Source: Panulirus ornatus (Eukaryota; Arthropoda; Malacostraca; Decapoda; Palinuridae). From it: a stretch of 64,000 nucleotides of DNA. Shown here piece after piece: positions 1 through 13,379 of this stretch. The position numbers were made by a program, and so were the translations under genes. The notes below the pieces were generated by a model. That model was not told the DNA's origin. It ran no database searches and saw only the letters and a list, made by a program, of their open reading frames with translations. How positions within the stretch are numbered: the first letter of the stretch is position 1; each line of letters opens with the position of its first letter. Location of the stretch: assembly GCF_036320965.1 (NCBI RefSeq), contig NC_092225.1:55316515-55380514 (forward strand), read 5' to 3'.

Positions 1-3000
1 TGTAATTAGTCGAGTAATTAGCATATTAATATAATCAATTATAATTAATGTTAAATATTTGGGTAAGCGCTCAATTTTCCGAAATGCAGTCTTTTGACTC
101 GATATCCTTAATCACCATATAGAATACCACATATACCCTGAGTTTCATTAAAATCTGAAGAACTTGAAAATCTGAGCAAAATATTACCCTAGGATTTTTC
201 TTGATTTTTTTGAAAAAATAGATTTTCCTGAAAATTTCAGCATAGATCCTTGTACGTGTGTTGAATGACAATCTTTGGTTATAACCTTAAGATTCGTGTA
301 ATTAGTCGAGTAAGTTATAGTCTAGGGTTTTTCTTGATTTTCTTGAAAAAATAGATTTTCTTGAAAATTTCAGCATAGATCCTTGTACGTGTGTTGAATG
401 ACAATCTTTGGGTATAACCTTAAGATTCGTGTAATTAGTCGAGTAATTAGAATTTTAATATAATTAATTATAATTAATATTAAATATGTGGTTAAGCGCT
501 CAATTTTACGAAATGCAGTCTTTTGACTCGATATCCTTACTCACCGTATAGAATACCACATATACCCTGAGTTTCATTAAAATCTGTAGAACTTGAAAAT
601 CTGTGCAAAATATTACCCTAGGCTATAGTCTAGGATTTTTCTTGATTTTTTTGAAAAAAGAGATTTTCCTGAAAATTTCAGTATAGATCTTGTACGTGTG
701 CTGAATGACAATCTTTGGTTATAACCTTAAGATTCGTGTAATTAGTCGAGTAATTAATATATTGATATAATTAATTATAATTAATATTAAATATGTGTTA
801 AGCGCTCAATTTTACGAAATGCAGTCTTTTGACTCGATATCCTTAATCACCATATAGAATACCACATATACCCTGAGTTTCATTAAAATCTGAAGAACTT
901 GAAAATCTGTGCAAAATATTACCCTAGGCTATAGTCTAGGATTTTTCTTGATTTTTTTGAAAAAAGAGATTTTCCTGAAAATTTCAGTATAGATCTTTGT
1001 ACGTGTGCTGAATGACAATCTTTGGTTATAATCTTGACATTCGTGTAATTAGTCGAGTAATTAATATATTGATATAATTAATTATAATCAATATTAAATA
1101 TGTGGTTAAGCGCTCAATTTTACGAAATGCAGTCTTTTGACTCGATATCCTTAATCACCATGTAGAATACCACATATACCCTGAGTGTCATTAAAATCTG
1201 AAGAACTTGAAAATCTGAGCAAAATATTACCCAAGGCTATAGTCTAGGATTTTTCTTCATTTTTTTGAAAAAATAGATTTTCCTGAAAATTTCAGCATAG
1301 ATCCTTGTACGTGTGTTGAATGAGAATGTTTGGTTATAACTTTAATATTCGTGTAATTAGTCGAGTAATTGTATATTAATATAATTAATTATAATTAATA
1401 TATAATATATGGTTAAGCGCTCAATTTTACGAAATGCAGTCTTTTGACTCGATGTCCTTAATCACCATATAGAATACCACATATACCCTGAGTTTCATTA
1501 AAATTTCAGCATAGATCCTTGTACGTGTGTTGAATGACAATGTTTGGTTATAACTTTAATATTCGTGTAATTAGTCGAGTAATTGCATATTAATATAATT
1601 AATTATAATTAATATATAATATATGGTTAAGCGCTCAATTTTACGAAATGCAGTCTTTTGACTCGATGTCCTTAATCACCATATAGAATACCACATATAC
1701 CCTGAGTTTCATTAAAATCTGAAGAACTTGAAAATCTGAGCAAAATATTACCCTAGGCTATAGTCTAGGATTTTTCTTGATTTTTTTGAAAAAATAGATT
1801 TTCTTGAAAATTTCAGCATAGATCCTTGTACGTGTGTTGAATGACAATCTTTGGTTATAACCTTAAGATTCGTGTAATTAGTCGAGTAATTAGAATTTTA
1901 ATATAATTAATTATAATCAATATTAAATATGTGGTTAAGCGCTCAATTTTACGAAATGTAGTCTTTTGACTCGATATCCTTACTCACCATATTGAATACC
2001 ACATATACCCTGAGTTTCATTAATATCTGAAGAACTTGAAAATCTGAAGAAAATATTTCTTGATCTTTTTGAAAAAATAGATTTTCCTAAAAATTTCAGC
2101 ATAGATACTTGTACGTGTGTTGAACGACAGTCTTTGGTTATAACCTTAATATTCGTGTAATTAGTCGAGTAATTAGCATATTAATATAATTAATTATAAT
2201 TAATATTGAATATGTGGTTAAGCCCTCAATTTTACGAAATGCAGTCTTTTGACTCGATATCCTTAATCACCATATAGAATACCACATATACCCTGAATTT
2301 CATTAAAATCTAAAGAACTTGAAATTCTGAGCAAAATATTACCCTAGGCTATAGCCTAGGATTTTTCTTGATGTTTTTGAAAAAATAGATTTTCCTGAAA
2401 ATTTCAGCATAGATCCTTGTACGTGTGCTGAATGACAATCTTTGGTTATAACCTTAACATTCGTGTAATTACTCGAGCAATTAGTATATTGATATAATTA
2501 ATTATGATTAATATTAAATATGTGGTTAAGCGCTCAATTTTACGAAATGCAGTCTTTTGACTCGATATCCTTAATCACCATATAGAATCCCATATATACC
2601 CTGAGTTTCACTAAAATCTGAAGAACTTGAAAATCTGAGCAAAATATTACCCAAATTCAAAATATTGCCTAGGATTTTTCTTGATGTTTTTGAAAAAATA
2701 GATTTTCCTGAAAATTTCAGCATAGATCCTTGTACGTGTGTTGAATGACAATATTTGGTTATAACCTTAAGATTCGTGTAATTAGTCGAGTAATTGGCAT
2801 ATTAATATAATTAATTATAATTAGTATTGAATATGTGGTTAAGCGCTCAATTTTACGAAATGCAGTCTTTTGAGTCGATATCCTTAATCACCATGTAGAA
2901 TACCATATACACCCTGAGTTTCATTAAAATCTAAAGAACTTGAAAATCTGAGCAAAATATTACCCTAGGCATATTTACCCTAGGATTTTTCTTGATTTTT

Positions 3001-3328
3001 TTGAAAAAATAGATTTTCCTGAAAATTTCAGCATAGATCTTTGTACGTATGTTGAATGACAATCTTTGGTTATAACCTTAAGATTCGTGTAATTAGTCGA
3101 GTAATTAGCATATTAATATAATTAATTATAATTAATATTAAATATGTGGTTAAGCGCTCAATTTTACGAAATGCAGTCTTTTGACTCGATATCCTTGATC
3201 ACCATATAGAATACCACATATACCCTGAGTTTCATTAAAATCTGAAGAACTTGAAAATCTGAGCAAAATATTACCCTAGGCTATAGCCTAGGATTTTTCT
3301 TGATTTTTTTGAAAAAATAGATTTTCCT
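1..3328. repeat. AT-rich satellite, subfamily 1, forward orientation
   Basis: Tandem array of an AT-rich monomer of about 307-312 bp. The landmark CTTTTGACTCGATATCC recurs near 91, 520, 826, 1134, 1441, 1654, 1963, 2246, 2554, 2866 and 3178. Most spacings are 306-312, with one long interval (429, carrying a partial internal duplication around 300-420) and two short ones (213 and 283), so unequal exchange or small indels have acted. Each monomer holds TTAAGCGCTCAATTTTACG, a TTAGTCGAGTAATTA block, A/T hairpin-like runs and, in some copies, a perfect 18-bp palindrome. No coding sequence is credible; the 66-aa minus frame at 71-271 is fortuitous. The array continues off the left edge. Such satellites are typical of heterochromatin or centromeres, but location cannot be read from sequence. 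Confidence 0.95.
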
Positions 3329-3610
3329 GGTGATTAAGGATATCGGGTCAAAAGACTGCATTTCGTAAAACTGAGCGCTTAACCACATATTTAATATTAA
3401 TTATAATTAATCATATTAATATGCTAATTACTCGACGAATGACACGAATCTTAAGGTTATAACCAAAGATTGTCATTCAACACACGTACAAGGATCTATG
3501 CTGAAATTTTCAGGAAAATCTATTTTTTCAAAAAATCAAGAAAAATCCTAGGCTATAGCCTGGGGTAATATTTTGCTCAGATTTTCAAGTTCTCTGATTT
3601 TAATGAAACT
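3329..3610. repeat. Single inverted monomer of satellite subfamily 1
   Basis: After GATTTTCCTG at 3319-3328 the sequence jumps to the reverse complement of the subfamily 1 monomer: the complement of the CTTTTGACTCGATATCC block lies at about 3340-3358 and TGAGCGCTTAACCACATAT follows at 3371. The reverse complement of the TAGATCCTTGTACGTG block lies near 3483-3500. Its sequence is much closer to the units on its left than to the array on its right, so it is a subfamily 1 unit in reversed orientation. It ends in a scrambled stretch with a duplicated CAGATTTTAATGAAA (about 3594-3630). Confidence 0.9.
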
Positions 3611-6600
3611 CCTCAGATTTTAATGAAAATTTGTGTATAGATGTTATTTCTTATGGTATTTAAGTATTTCGTGTCAAAAGATTGTAATTCATATTTATAA
3701 CCGTTTAATTAGCACGTAGACTAATTATGATGAAATTTAAATGCTAATTACTCGACTAATTATACAGATATTTAGATTTTCACGACAGACTCGTATTCAG
3801 CATACATAAAAGTATATACGCTGAAAATGTCAAGAAAATCTATTTTATCAAAAAAATCAATAAAAATCCAAGGCCATAGCCTTGCATTTTTTTTTTCTCA
3901 GATTTTCAACTTTCTCAGATTTTAATGAACATTTGTGTATAGATGTTATTTTGTATGGTATTTAAGTATTTCCTGTAAGAAAACTGTAATTCATAATAAC
4001 CGTTTAATTAGCACCTGGACTAATTATGATGCATTTTTTTTGCTCAGATTTTTAACTTTCTCAGATTTTGATGAAAATTTGTGTAAAGATGTGGTTTCAT
4101 ATGGTATTTAAGTATTTCGTGTCAAAAAATTGTATTTCATATTACCCGTTTAATTAGCACCTGGACTAATTATTATGAAATTTAAATGCAAATTACTTGA
4201 CTAATTATACGAATATTTAAATTTTGACCACAGACTTGTATTTACCATACATAAAAATATATATATTGAAAATGTTAAGAAAATCTATTTTCTAAAAAAA
4301 AAATCAATAAAAATCCAATGTCAAAAAATCTATTTTTTCAAAAAAAATCAATAAAAATCCAAGGCATTTTTTTTTGCTCAGATTTTCAAATTCCTCAGAT
4401 TTTAATGAAAATTTGTGTATAGATGTTATTTCTTATGGTATTTAAGTATTTCGTGTCAAAAGATTGGAATTCATATTCATAACCGTAATTAGCACGTAGA
4501 CTAATTATGATGAAATTTAAATGCTAATTACTCGACTAATTATACAGATATTTAGATTTTCACCACAGACTCGTATTCAGCATACATAAAAGTATCTATG
4601 CTGAAAATGTCAAGAAAATCTATTTTATCAAAAAAATCAATAAAAATCCTAGGCCATAGCCTTGCATTTTTTTTCTCAGATTTTCAACTTCCTCAGATTT
4701 TAATGAACATTTGTGTATAGATGTTATTCTTTATGGTATTTAAGTATTTCGTGTAAGAAAACTGTAATTCATAATAACCGTTTAATTAACACCTGGACTA
4801 ATTATGATGAAATTTAAATGCTAATTGCTCGATTAATTATACGAATATTTATATTTTGACCACGGATTCGTATTCAGCATACATAAAAGTATCTATGCTA
4901 AAAATGTCAAGAAAATCTATTTTTTCAAAGAAAATCAATAAAAATCCAAGGCTATAACCTTACATTTTTTTTGCTTAGATTTTCAACTTCCTCAGATTTC
5001 AATGAAAATTTATGTATAGATGTTATTTTATATGGTATTTAAATATTTCGTGTAAGAAGACGGTAATTTATAATATTAACCGTTTGATTAGTACCTGGAG
5101 TAATTATGATGAAATTTAAATGCTAATTACTCGACTAATTATAGGAATATTTAGATTTGCACCACATATTCGTATTCAGCATACATAAAAGTATCTATGC
5201 TGAAAATGTCAAGAAAATCTATTTTTTCAAAAAAAGTCAATAAAAATCCATGGCTATAGCTTGCATTTTTTCCTCGGGTTTTCAAATTCCTCAGATTTTA
5301 ATGAAAATTTGTGTATGGATTTGGTTTCATATGGTATTTAAAGATTTCGTGTCAAAAAATTGCATTTCATAATGTTACCCGTTTAATTAGTACCTGGACT
5401 AATTATGATGAAATTTAAATGCTAATTACTTGACAAATTATACGAATATTTAAATTTTGACCACTGACTCGTATTCACCATACATAAAAGTATCTATGCT
5501 GAAAACGTCAAGAAAATCTATTTTTTCAAAAAAATCAATAAAAATCCAATTTTAATGAAAATTTGTGTATAGATGTTATTTCTTATGGTATTTAAGTATT
5601 TCGTGTCAAAAGATTGTAATTCATAATAATAACCGTTTAAGTAGCATCTAGAGAAATTATGATAAAATTTAAATGCTAATTACTCGACTAATTATACAAA
5701 TATTTAGATTTTCACCACAGACTCGTATTCAGCATACATAAAAGTATCTATGCTGGAAATATCAAGAAAATCTATTTTCTCAAAAAAATCAATAAAAGTC
5801 CTAGGCCTTGCCTTTTTTTGCTCAGATTTTAAACTTCCTCAGATTTTAATGAAAATTTGTGTATAGATGTTATTCTATATGGTATTTAAGTATTTCGTGT
5901 AAGAAGACTGTAATTCATAATAACCGTTTAATTAGCACCTGGACTAATTATGATGAAATGTAAATGCTAATTACTCGATTAATTATACGAATATGTAGAT
6001 TTTGACCACAGACGCGTATTCAGCATACATAAAAGTATCTATGGTGAAAATGTCAAGAACATCTATTTTTTCAAAAAATTATACAGATTTTCAACTTCCT
6101 CAGATTTTAATGAAAATTTGTGTATAGATGTTATTTTATATGGTATTTAAGTATTTCGTGTAAGAAGACTGTAATTCATGATAACCGTTTAATTAGCACA
6201 TGTACTAATTATGAAATTTAAATGCTAATTACTCGATTAATTATACGAATATTTAGATTTTGACCACAGACTCGTATTCAGCGTACATAAAAGTATCTAT
6301 GCTGAAAATATCAAGAAAATCTATTTCTTTTTTAAATCAATAAAAATCCAAGGCATTTTTTTTGCTCAGATTTTCAACTTCCTCAGATTTTAATAAAAAT
6401 TTGTGTATAGATGTGGTTTCATATGATATTTAAGTATTTCGTGTCAAATAATTGTATTTCATAATATCAATCGTTTAATTAGAACCTGGACTAATTATGA
6501 TGAAATTTAAATGGTAATTACTTGACTAATTATACGAATATTTAGATTTTGACCACAGACTCGACTTCAGCATGCATGAAAGTATCTATGCTGAAAATGT

Positions 6601-9600
6601 CAAGAAAATCTATTTGTTGAAAAAAATCAATAAGAATCCAAAGATGGCATTTTTTTTGCTCAGATTTTCAACTTCCTCAAATTTTGATGAAAATTTGTGT
6701 ACAGATGTGGTTTCATATGGTATTTAAGTATTTTTAAGTATTTCGTGTCAAAACATTGTATTTCATAATATTACCTGTTTAATTAGCAACTGGACTAATT
6801 ATGATGAAATTTAAATGCTAATTACTTGACTTATTATACGACTCTTTAAATTTTGACCACAGACTCGTATTCAGCATACATAAAAGTATCTATGCTGAAA
6901 ATGTCAAGAAAATCTATTTCTAAAAAAAAAATCAATAAAAATCCAAGGCATTTTTTTTGCTCAAATTTTCAACTTCCTCAGATTTTAATGAAAATTTGTG
7001 TATAGATGTTATTTCATATGGTATTTAAGTATTTCGTGTCAAATAATTGTGTCTCATAATATTAATCGTTTAATTAGCACCTGGACTAATTATGATGAAA
7101 TTTTGATGCTAATTACTCGACTTATCATACGAATATTTAGATTTTGACCACAGACTCAACTTCAGCATACATAAAAGTATCTATGCTCAAAATATCATGA
7201 AAATCTATTTCAAAAAAATCAGTAAAAATCCAAGGCTATAGCCTGGCATTTTTTTTTTGCTCAGATTTTCAACTTCCTCAGATTTTGAAGAAAATTTGTG
7301 TATAGATTTGGTTTCATATGGTATTTAAGTATTTCGTATCAAAAGATTATATTTCAATATTACCCGTTTAATTAGTACCTGGAGTAATTATGATGAAATC
7401 TAAATGCTAATTACTTGACTAATTATACGAATATTTAAATTTTGACCATATACTCGTATTTACCATACATAAAAGTATCTATGCTGAAAATGTCAAGTAA
7501 ATCTATTTTTTCAAAAAAATCAATAAAAATCCAATGCTATTATTGCCTTACATTTTTTTTTTCTCAGATTTTCAACTTCCTTGGATTTTAATGAAAATTT
7601 GTGTATAGATGTTATTTTATATGGTATTTAAGTATTTCGTGTAAGAAGACATTAATTCATAATATTAACCGTGTAACTAGCACCTACACTAATTATGATG
7701 AAATTTAAATGCTAGTTACTCGACCAATTATACAGATATTTAGATTTTCACCACAGTCTCGTATTCAGCTTACATAAAAGTATCTATGCTAAAAATGTCA
7801 AGAAAATCTATTTTTTCAAAAAAAAAATCAATAAAATCCTAGGCTATAGCCTTGCATTTTTTTTTTTTTTTTTTTGCTCAGATTTTCACCTTCCTCAGAT
7901 TTTAATGAAAATTTGTATATTGATGTTATTTTATATGGTATTTAAGTATTTCGTGTAAGAAGACTGTAATTCATAATACCCATTTCATTACCACCTGGAC
8001 GAATTATGATGAAATTTAAATGCTAATTACTCGATTAATTATACGAATATTTAGATTTTGACTACAGACTCGTATCTAGCATACATAAAAGTATCTATGC
8101 TTAAAATGTCAAAAAAATCTATTTTCTAAAGAAATCAATAAAAATCCAGATTTTAAACTTCCTCAGATTTTAATGAAAATTTGTGCATAGATATGGTTTC
8201 ATATGGTATTTCAGTATTTCGTGTCAAATAATTGTATTTTATTATGTTACCCGTTTAATTAGCACCTGGACTAATTATGATAAAATTTAAATGCTAATTA
8301 CTCGACTAATTATACGAATATTTAGATTTTCACCAAAGATTCGTATTCATCATGCATAAAATATCTATGCTGAAAATGTTAAGAAAATCTATTTTTCAAA
8401 AAATCAATAAAAATCCAAGACTATATCCTTACAATTTTTTTGCTCAGATTTTCAACTTCTTCAGATTTTTATGAAAATATGTTTATAGATGTGGTTTCAT
8501 ATGGTATTTAAGTATTTTGTGTCAAATAATTGTATTTCATAATATTAATCGTTTAATTAGCACCTTGACTAATTATGATGAAATTTAAATGGTAATTACT
8601 TGACTAATTATACGAATATTTAGATTTTGACCACAGACTCGACTTCAGCATACATGAAAGTATCTATGCTGAAAATGTCAAGAATATCTATTCTTTCAAA
8701 AAAAATCAATAAAAATCCAAGGCTATAGCCTGGCATTTTTTTGCTCAGATTTTCAACTTCCTCAGATTTTGATGAAAATTTGTGTATAGATGTGGTTTCA
8801 TATGGGTTTTAAGGATTTCGTGTTAAAAAAAATGGCATTTCATAATGTTACCCGTCTAATTAGCACCTGGACTAATTATGATGAAATTTAAATGCTAATT
8901 ACTTGACTAATTATACGAATATTTAAATTTTGACCACAGACTCGTATTCACCATACATAAAAGTATCTATGCTGAAAATGTCAAGAAAATATATTTTTTC
9001 AAAAAAATTCATAAAAATCCAGATTTTCAACGTCCTCGGATTTTAATGAAAATTTGTGTATAGATGTTATTTCTTATGGTATTTGAGTATTTCGTGTCAA
9101 AAGATTGTAATTCATAATAATAACCGTTTAATTAGCACCTAGACAAATTACTATGAAATGTAAATGCTAATTACTCAATTAATTATACGAATATTTAGAT
9201 TTTGACCACAGACTCGTATTCAGCATGCATAAAAGTATCTATGCTGAAAGTGTCAAGAAAATCTATTTAAAAAAAATCAATAAAAATCCAAGTCATTTTT
9301 TTTGCTCAGATTTTCATGAAAATTTGTGTATAGATGTGGTTTCATATGGTTTTTAAGTATTTCGAGTCAAATAATTGTATTTCATAATGTTACCCGTTTA
9401 ATTAGCACCTGGACTAATTATGATGAAATTTAAATGCTAATTACTCGACTAATTATACAAATATTTAGATTTTCACCACAGACTCGTATTCAGCATACAT
9501 AAAAGTATCTATGCTGAAAATGTCAAGAAAATCTATTTTTTCAAAAAATCAATAAAAATCCTTGCATTTTTTTTTGCTCAGATTTTCAACTTCCTCAGAT

Positions 9601-11944
9601 TTTAATGAAAATTTGTGTATAGATGTTATTTTATATTGTATTTAAGTATTTCGTGTAAGAAGACTGTAATTCATAATAACCGTTTAATTAGCACCTGGAC
9701 TAATTATGATGAAATGTAAATGCTAATTACTCGATTAATTATACGAATATTTAGATATTGACCACAGACTCGTATTCAGCATGCATAAAAGTATCTATGC
9801 TGAAAATGTCAAGAAAATCTATCTTTTCAAAACAATCCATAAAAATCCAGATTTTCAACTTCCTCAGATTTTAATGAAAATTCTGTGTAGATGTTATTTC
9901 TTATGGTATTTAAGTATTTCGTGTCAAAAGATTGTAATTCATGATAATAACCGTTTAATTAGCACCTAGACTAATTATGATGAAATTTAAATGCTAATTA
10001 CTGTATCAGTTATACGAATATTTAGATTTTGACCACTGCATTTTTTTTTTTGTTCAGATTTTCAACTTCCTCAGATTTTAATGAAAATATGTGTATAGAT
10101 GTTATTTTATATGGTATTTAAGTATTTCGTGTAAGAAGACTGTAATTCATAATAACCATTTAATTAGCACCTGTTCTAATTATGAAATTTACATGCTAAT
10201 TACTCGATTAATTATACGAATATTTAGATTTTGACCACAGACTCGTATTCAGCATACATAAAAGTATCTATGCTGAAAATGTCAAAAAAATCTATTTTTT
10301 CAAAAAAAATCAATAAAAATCCAAGGCCTTGCATTTTTTTTGCTTAGATTTTCAACTTCCTTAGATTTTAATGAAAATTTCTGTATAGATGTTATTTCAT
10401 ATGGTATTTAAGTATTTCGTGTCAAATAATTGTATTTCATAATATTAATTCTTTAATTAGCACGGACTAATTATGATGAAATTTAAATGCTAATTACTCG
10501 ACTAATTACACAAATATTTAGATTTTCACCACAGACTCGTATTCAGCATACATAAAAGTATCTATGCTAAAAATGTTAAGAAAATCTATTTTTTCAAAAA
10601 AAATCAATAAAAATCCAAGGTTATAGCCTGCATTTTTTTTTTTTTTTTTTTTTGCTCAGGTTTTCAACTTCCTCATATTTTAATGAAAATATGTGTATAG
10701 TTGTTATTTCTTATGGTATTAAGTATTTTGTGTCAAAAGATTGTAATTCATAATAATAACCGTTTAATTAGCACCTAGACTAATTATGATGAAATTTAAA
10801 TGCTAATTACTCTATTAATTATACGAATATTTAGATTTTGACCACTGCATTTTTTTTTGCTCAGATTTTCAACTTCCTCAGATTTTAATGAAAATATGTG
10901 TATAGATGTTATTTCATATGGTATTTAAGTATTTCGTGTAAGAAGACTGTAATTCATAATAGCCATTTGATTAGCACCTGTTCTAATTATGAAATTAATA
11001 TGCTAATTACTCGATTAATTATACGAATATTTAGATTTTGACCACAGGCTCGTATTCAGCATACATAAAAGTATCTATGCTGAAAATGTCAAAAAAAATC
11101 TATTTTTTCAAAAAAAATCAATAAAAATCCAAGGCATTTTTTTTTGCTCAGATTTTCATGAAAGTTTGTGTATAGATGTGGTTTCATATGGTATTTAAAT
11201 ATTTCGTGTCAAAAAATTGTATTTCATAATATTATCCGTTTAATTCAGCACCTGGACTAATTATGATGAAATTTAAATGCTAATTACTTGACTAATTATA
11301 CGAATATTTAAACTTTGACCACAGACTCGTATTCACCATACATAAAAGTATCTATGCTGAAAATGTTAAGAAAATCTATTTTTTCAAAAAAATTGATGAA
11401 AATCCAAGGCTATTTTTTTTTTGCTCAGATTTTCAACTACCTTAGATTTTAATGAAAATTTGTGTATAGATGTTATTTCTTATGGCATTTAAGTATTTCG
11501 TGTCAAAAGATTGTAATTCATAATAACCGTTTAATTAGCACCTAGACTGATTATGATGAAATTTAAATGCTAATTACTCTATTAATTATACGAATATTTA
11601 GATATTGACCACAGACTCGTATTCAGCATACATAAAAGTATCTATGCTGAAAATGTCAAGAAAATCTATTTTTTCAAAAAAATCAATAAAAATCCAAGGC
11701 TAATTATGATGAAATTTAAATGCTAATTGCTTGACTAATTATACGAATATTTAAACTTTGACCACAGACTCGTATTCACCATACTTTATAAAAGTATGCA
11801 TTTTTTTTGCTCAGATTTTCAACTTCCTTAGATTTTAATGAAAATTTGTGTATAGATGTTATTTCATATGGTATTTAAGTATTTCGTGTCAAGTAATTGT
11901 ATTTCATAATATTAATCGTTTAATTAGCACCTGGACTAATTATT
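3611..11944. repeat. AT-rich satellite, diverged subfamily 2, inverted orientation
   Basis: About 29 monomers of roughly 255-311 bp, usually 290-305. The landmark CATACATAAAAGTATCTATG recurs, for example near 4581, 4878, 5180, 5733, 6024, 6875, 7166, 7464, 8080, 8952, 9494, 10253, 11060 and 11628. The AAAATGTCAAGAAAATCTAT and ATTACTCGACTAATTATAC blocks are the reverse complement of matching blocks in the array on the left, so the two arrays share an ancestor and differ in orientation and subfamily. Monomers vary by loss of the AAGGCTATAGCCTT dyad and by poly-T length (up to over 20 T at 7856 and 10627). The last unit stops inside the monomer at 11944. No credible ORF. Confidence 0.93.
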
Positions 11945-12713
11945 AAGCGACACGGGTCTGGAAGTGCTGCCGCTGCTACGCTCTGAAGTTGGCCTACTGC
12001 TGACCGTCCGCACCAGTTGCTGCACCGGTGTTCCACAGGTGGCTCCACCCCCGGGAATCCGGCACAGCTGGAAATTCTCTGTGCCTTGAAGGGTGTGCAG
12101 AGCCAGTATTTGTTCATATCTTACGAGGACATTTCAAAGGTGTTCCCGTTGATGTTCTGGGACACTATAACTGTAGAGTACACAGGATTACATTGGACAG
12201 AAAAGCAGATAACATCATATTCGTTGGCCAGAGACGAGTGTATCTGAGTGTTCGTTGTCTAACGTTACTTAGGAACACAGACTCGAGATAGATGAGGATA
12301 GAATCAAACAATATGGCACTGTCCTAACCCTTCGCATCGGATCTCTAGCACCACCAACCCTGCAAGAGGTAAAGCCAAACAAGGAATTTTACAGGAAAGG
12401 AGTGACGTGGAGTATATATTGGCGACTACCCACACTATCTTACTCCACTCCAGTGCACGGTACTGCTACTGGGCACTACACTGTGCTATACCGTAGTGGT
12501 TTCAGTCAAGGGAGGAGGGGGAGGGGGGGGAGAGGGAAAGTTGTCACATTTCAATTTCGGGATGAACGAATTACGTATAACGTTCGTGTATATTTGTGTC
12601 ATTGTTTTCATCAAGTTATGTACCCGACCTGCATATTCCTCCGACCGGTAGGCAATTACCAGTGTTTGCAGTTAGCGACGTAACACTCTCCAGCACTTGG
12701 GGCAGTTCCACTC

Positions 12714-12715
<2 letters not shown>
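11945..12715. other. Low-copy-looking sequence beside the satellite; nothing recognised
   Basis: Composition changes sharply from AT-rich satellite to mixed, GC-richer DNA. Short overlapping frames exist at 12017-12247 and 12028-12291 on the plus strand (76 and 87 aa), but they overlap in different frames and neither shows a family motif I know. A G-rich run sits at 12510-12535. I see no exon with convincing flanking splice signals. Confidence 0.4.

Positions 12716-12781
<66 letters not shown>
12716..12781. repeat. (GA)n microsatellite
   Basis: Uninterrupted GA dinucleotides, about 33 units. Frames through it (RERERE or SLSLSL) are artefacts. Confidence 0.98.
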
Positions 12782-12783
<2 letters not shown>

Positions 12784-13379
12784 AATGACCAAGTGCAGGT
12801 CATATTTCCTGCTGGATTACATCCATAGTTTAAGGTAGCGAAGGTAGCGGCTATAGCGGGAGACTGTGGGACGCCATGGTTCGCCAGGCCAGGTCAGAGC
12901 TGATCAGATGAAGATGGAAGAAATTCCAGGGAGTGTTGCCTCCTGCCGAAGCCCCGAAGTGTTTTGTGTGGCACGGTGTTCTGTACCACCGCGTGAACTG
13001 GTGTGACTCCTGTGTCACACTCGGCTGATGTAGCCGAGGCTCAGGTATAGCGTAGTTGTGGACCAGAGTGTCACATATGTAGATGCTAATATATCGCGTT
13101 GCGCCGGTGTAATCCCACGGTGGCAATAGTATCGGCACCGTGTCGTTCCTCGTGTCCGCCCGTGTGGTGGTCACCACGTGTGCCAGGTGTGGGTGGAGGT
13201 GGGAGGGAGGCTGAGGTGAGCGGGAGAGTGGTAGCGGCTCGCGGTGGGTGTGGGTGAATCGTGGTCACCAGTCACCACCAGCTTCAGTATCTTGCCTGCC
13301 GTCGGTGAGGACGCACGTCGCTCCTGCCTCTCCGGCCACTCGCACGCGCTCAGTCGCACCCCCCCAAGCGTTGGTCTCA
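12782..13379. other. Unassigned GC-rich sequence
   Basis: No repeat and no recognisable coding region. Three short overlapping minus-strand frames (108, 60 and 88 aa between 12851 and 13437) have proline, threonine and histidine rich, low-complexity translations and do not resemble a known family. Confidence 0.35.

Noticed and set aside
71..271. 66-aa minus-strand frame in the satellite, and a 62-aa plus frame at 9781-9969
   Set aside because: Neighbouring monomers carry stops or indels in the same place, so neither frame is kept across the array.
1..3600. Satellite units with regular spacing as a CRISPR-like array
   Set aside because: Whole 300-bp monomers repeat, without unique spacers, in an AT-rich eukaryotic satellite.
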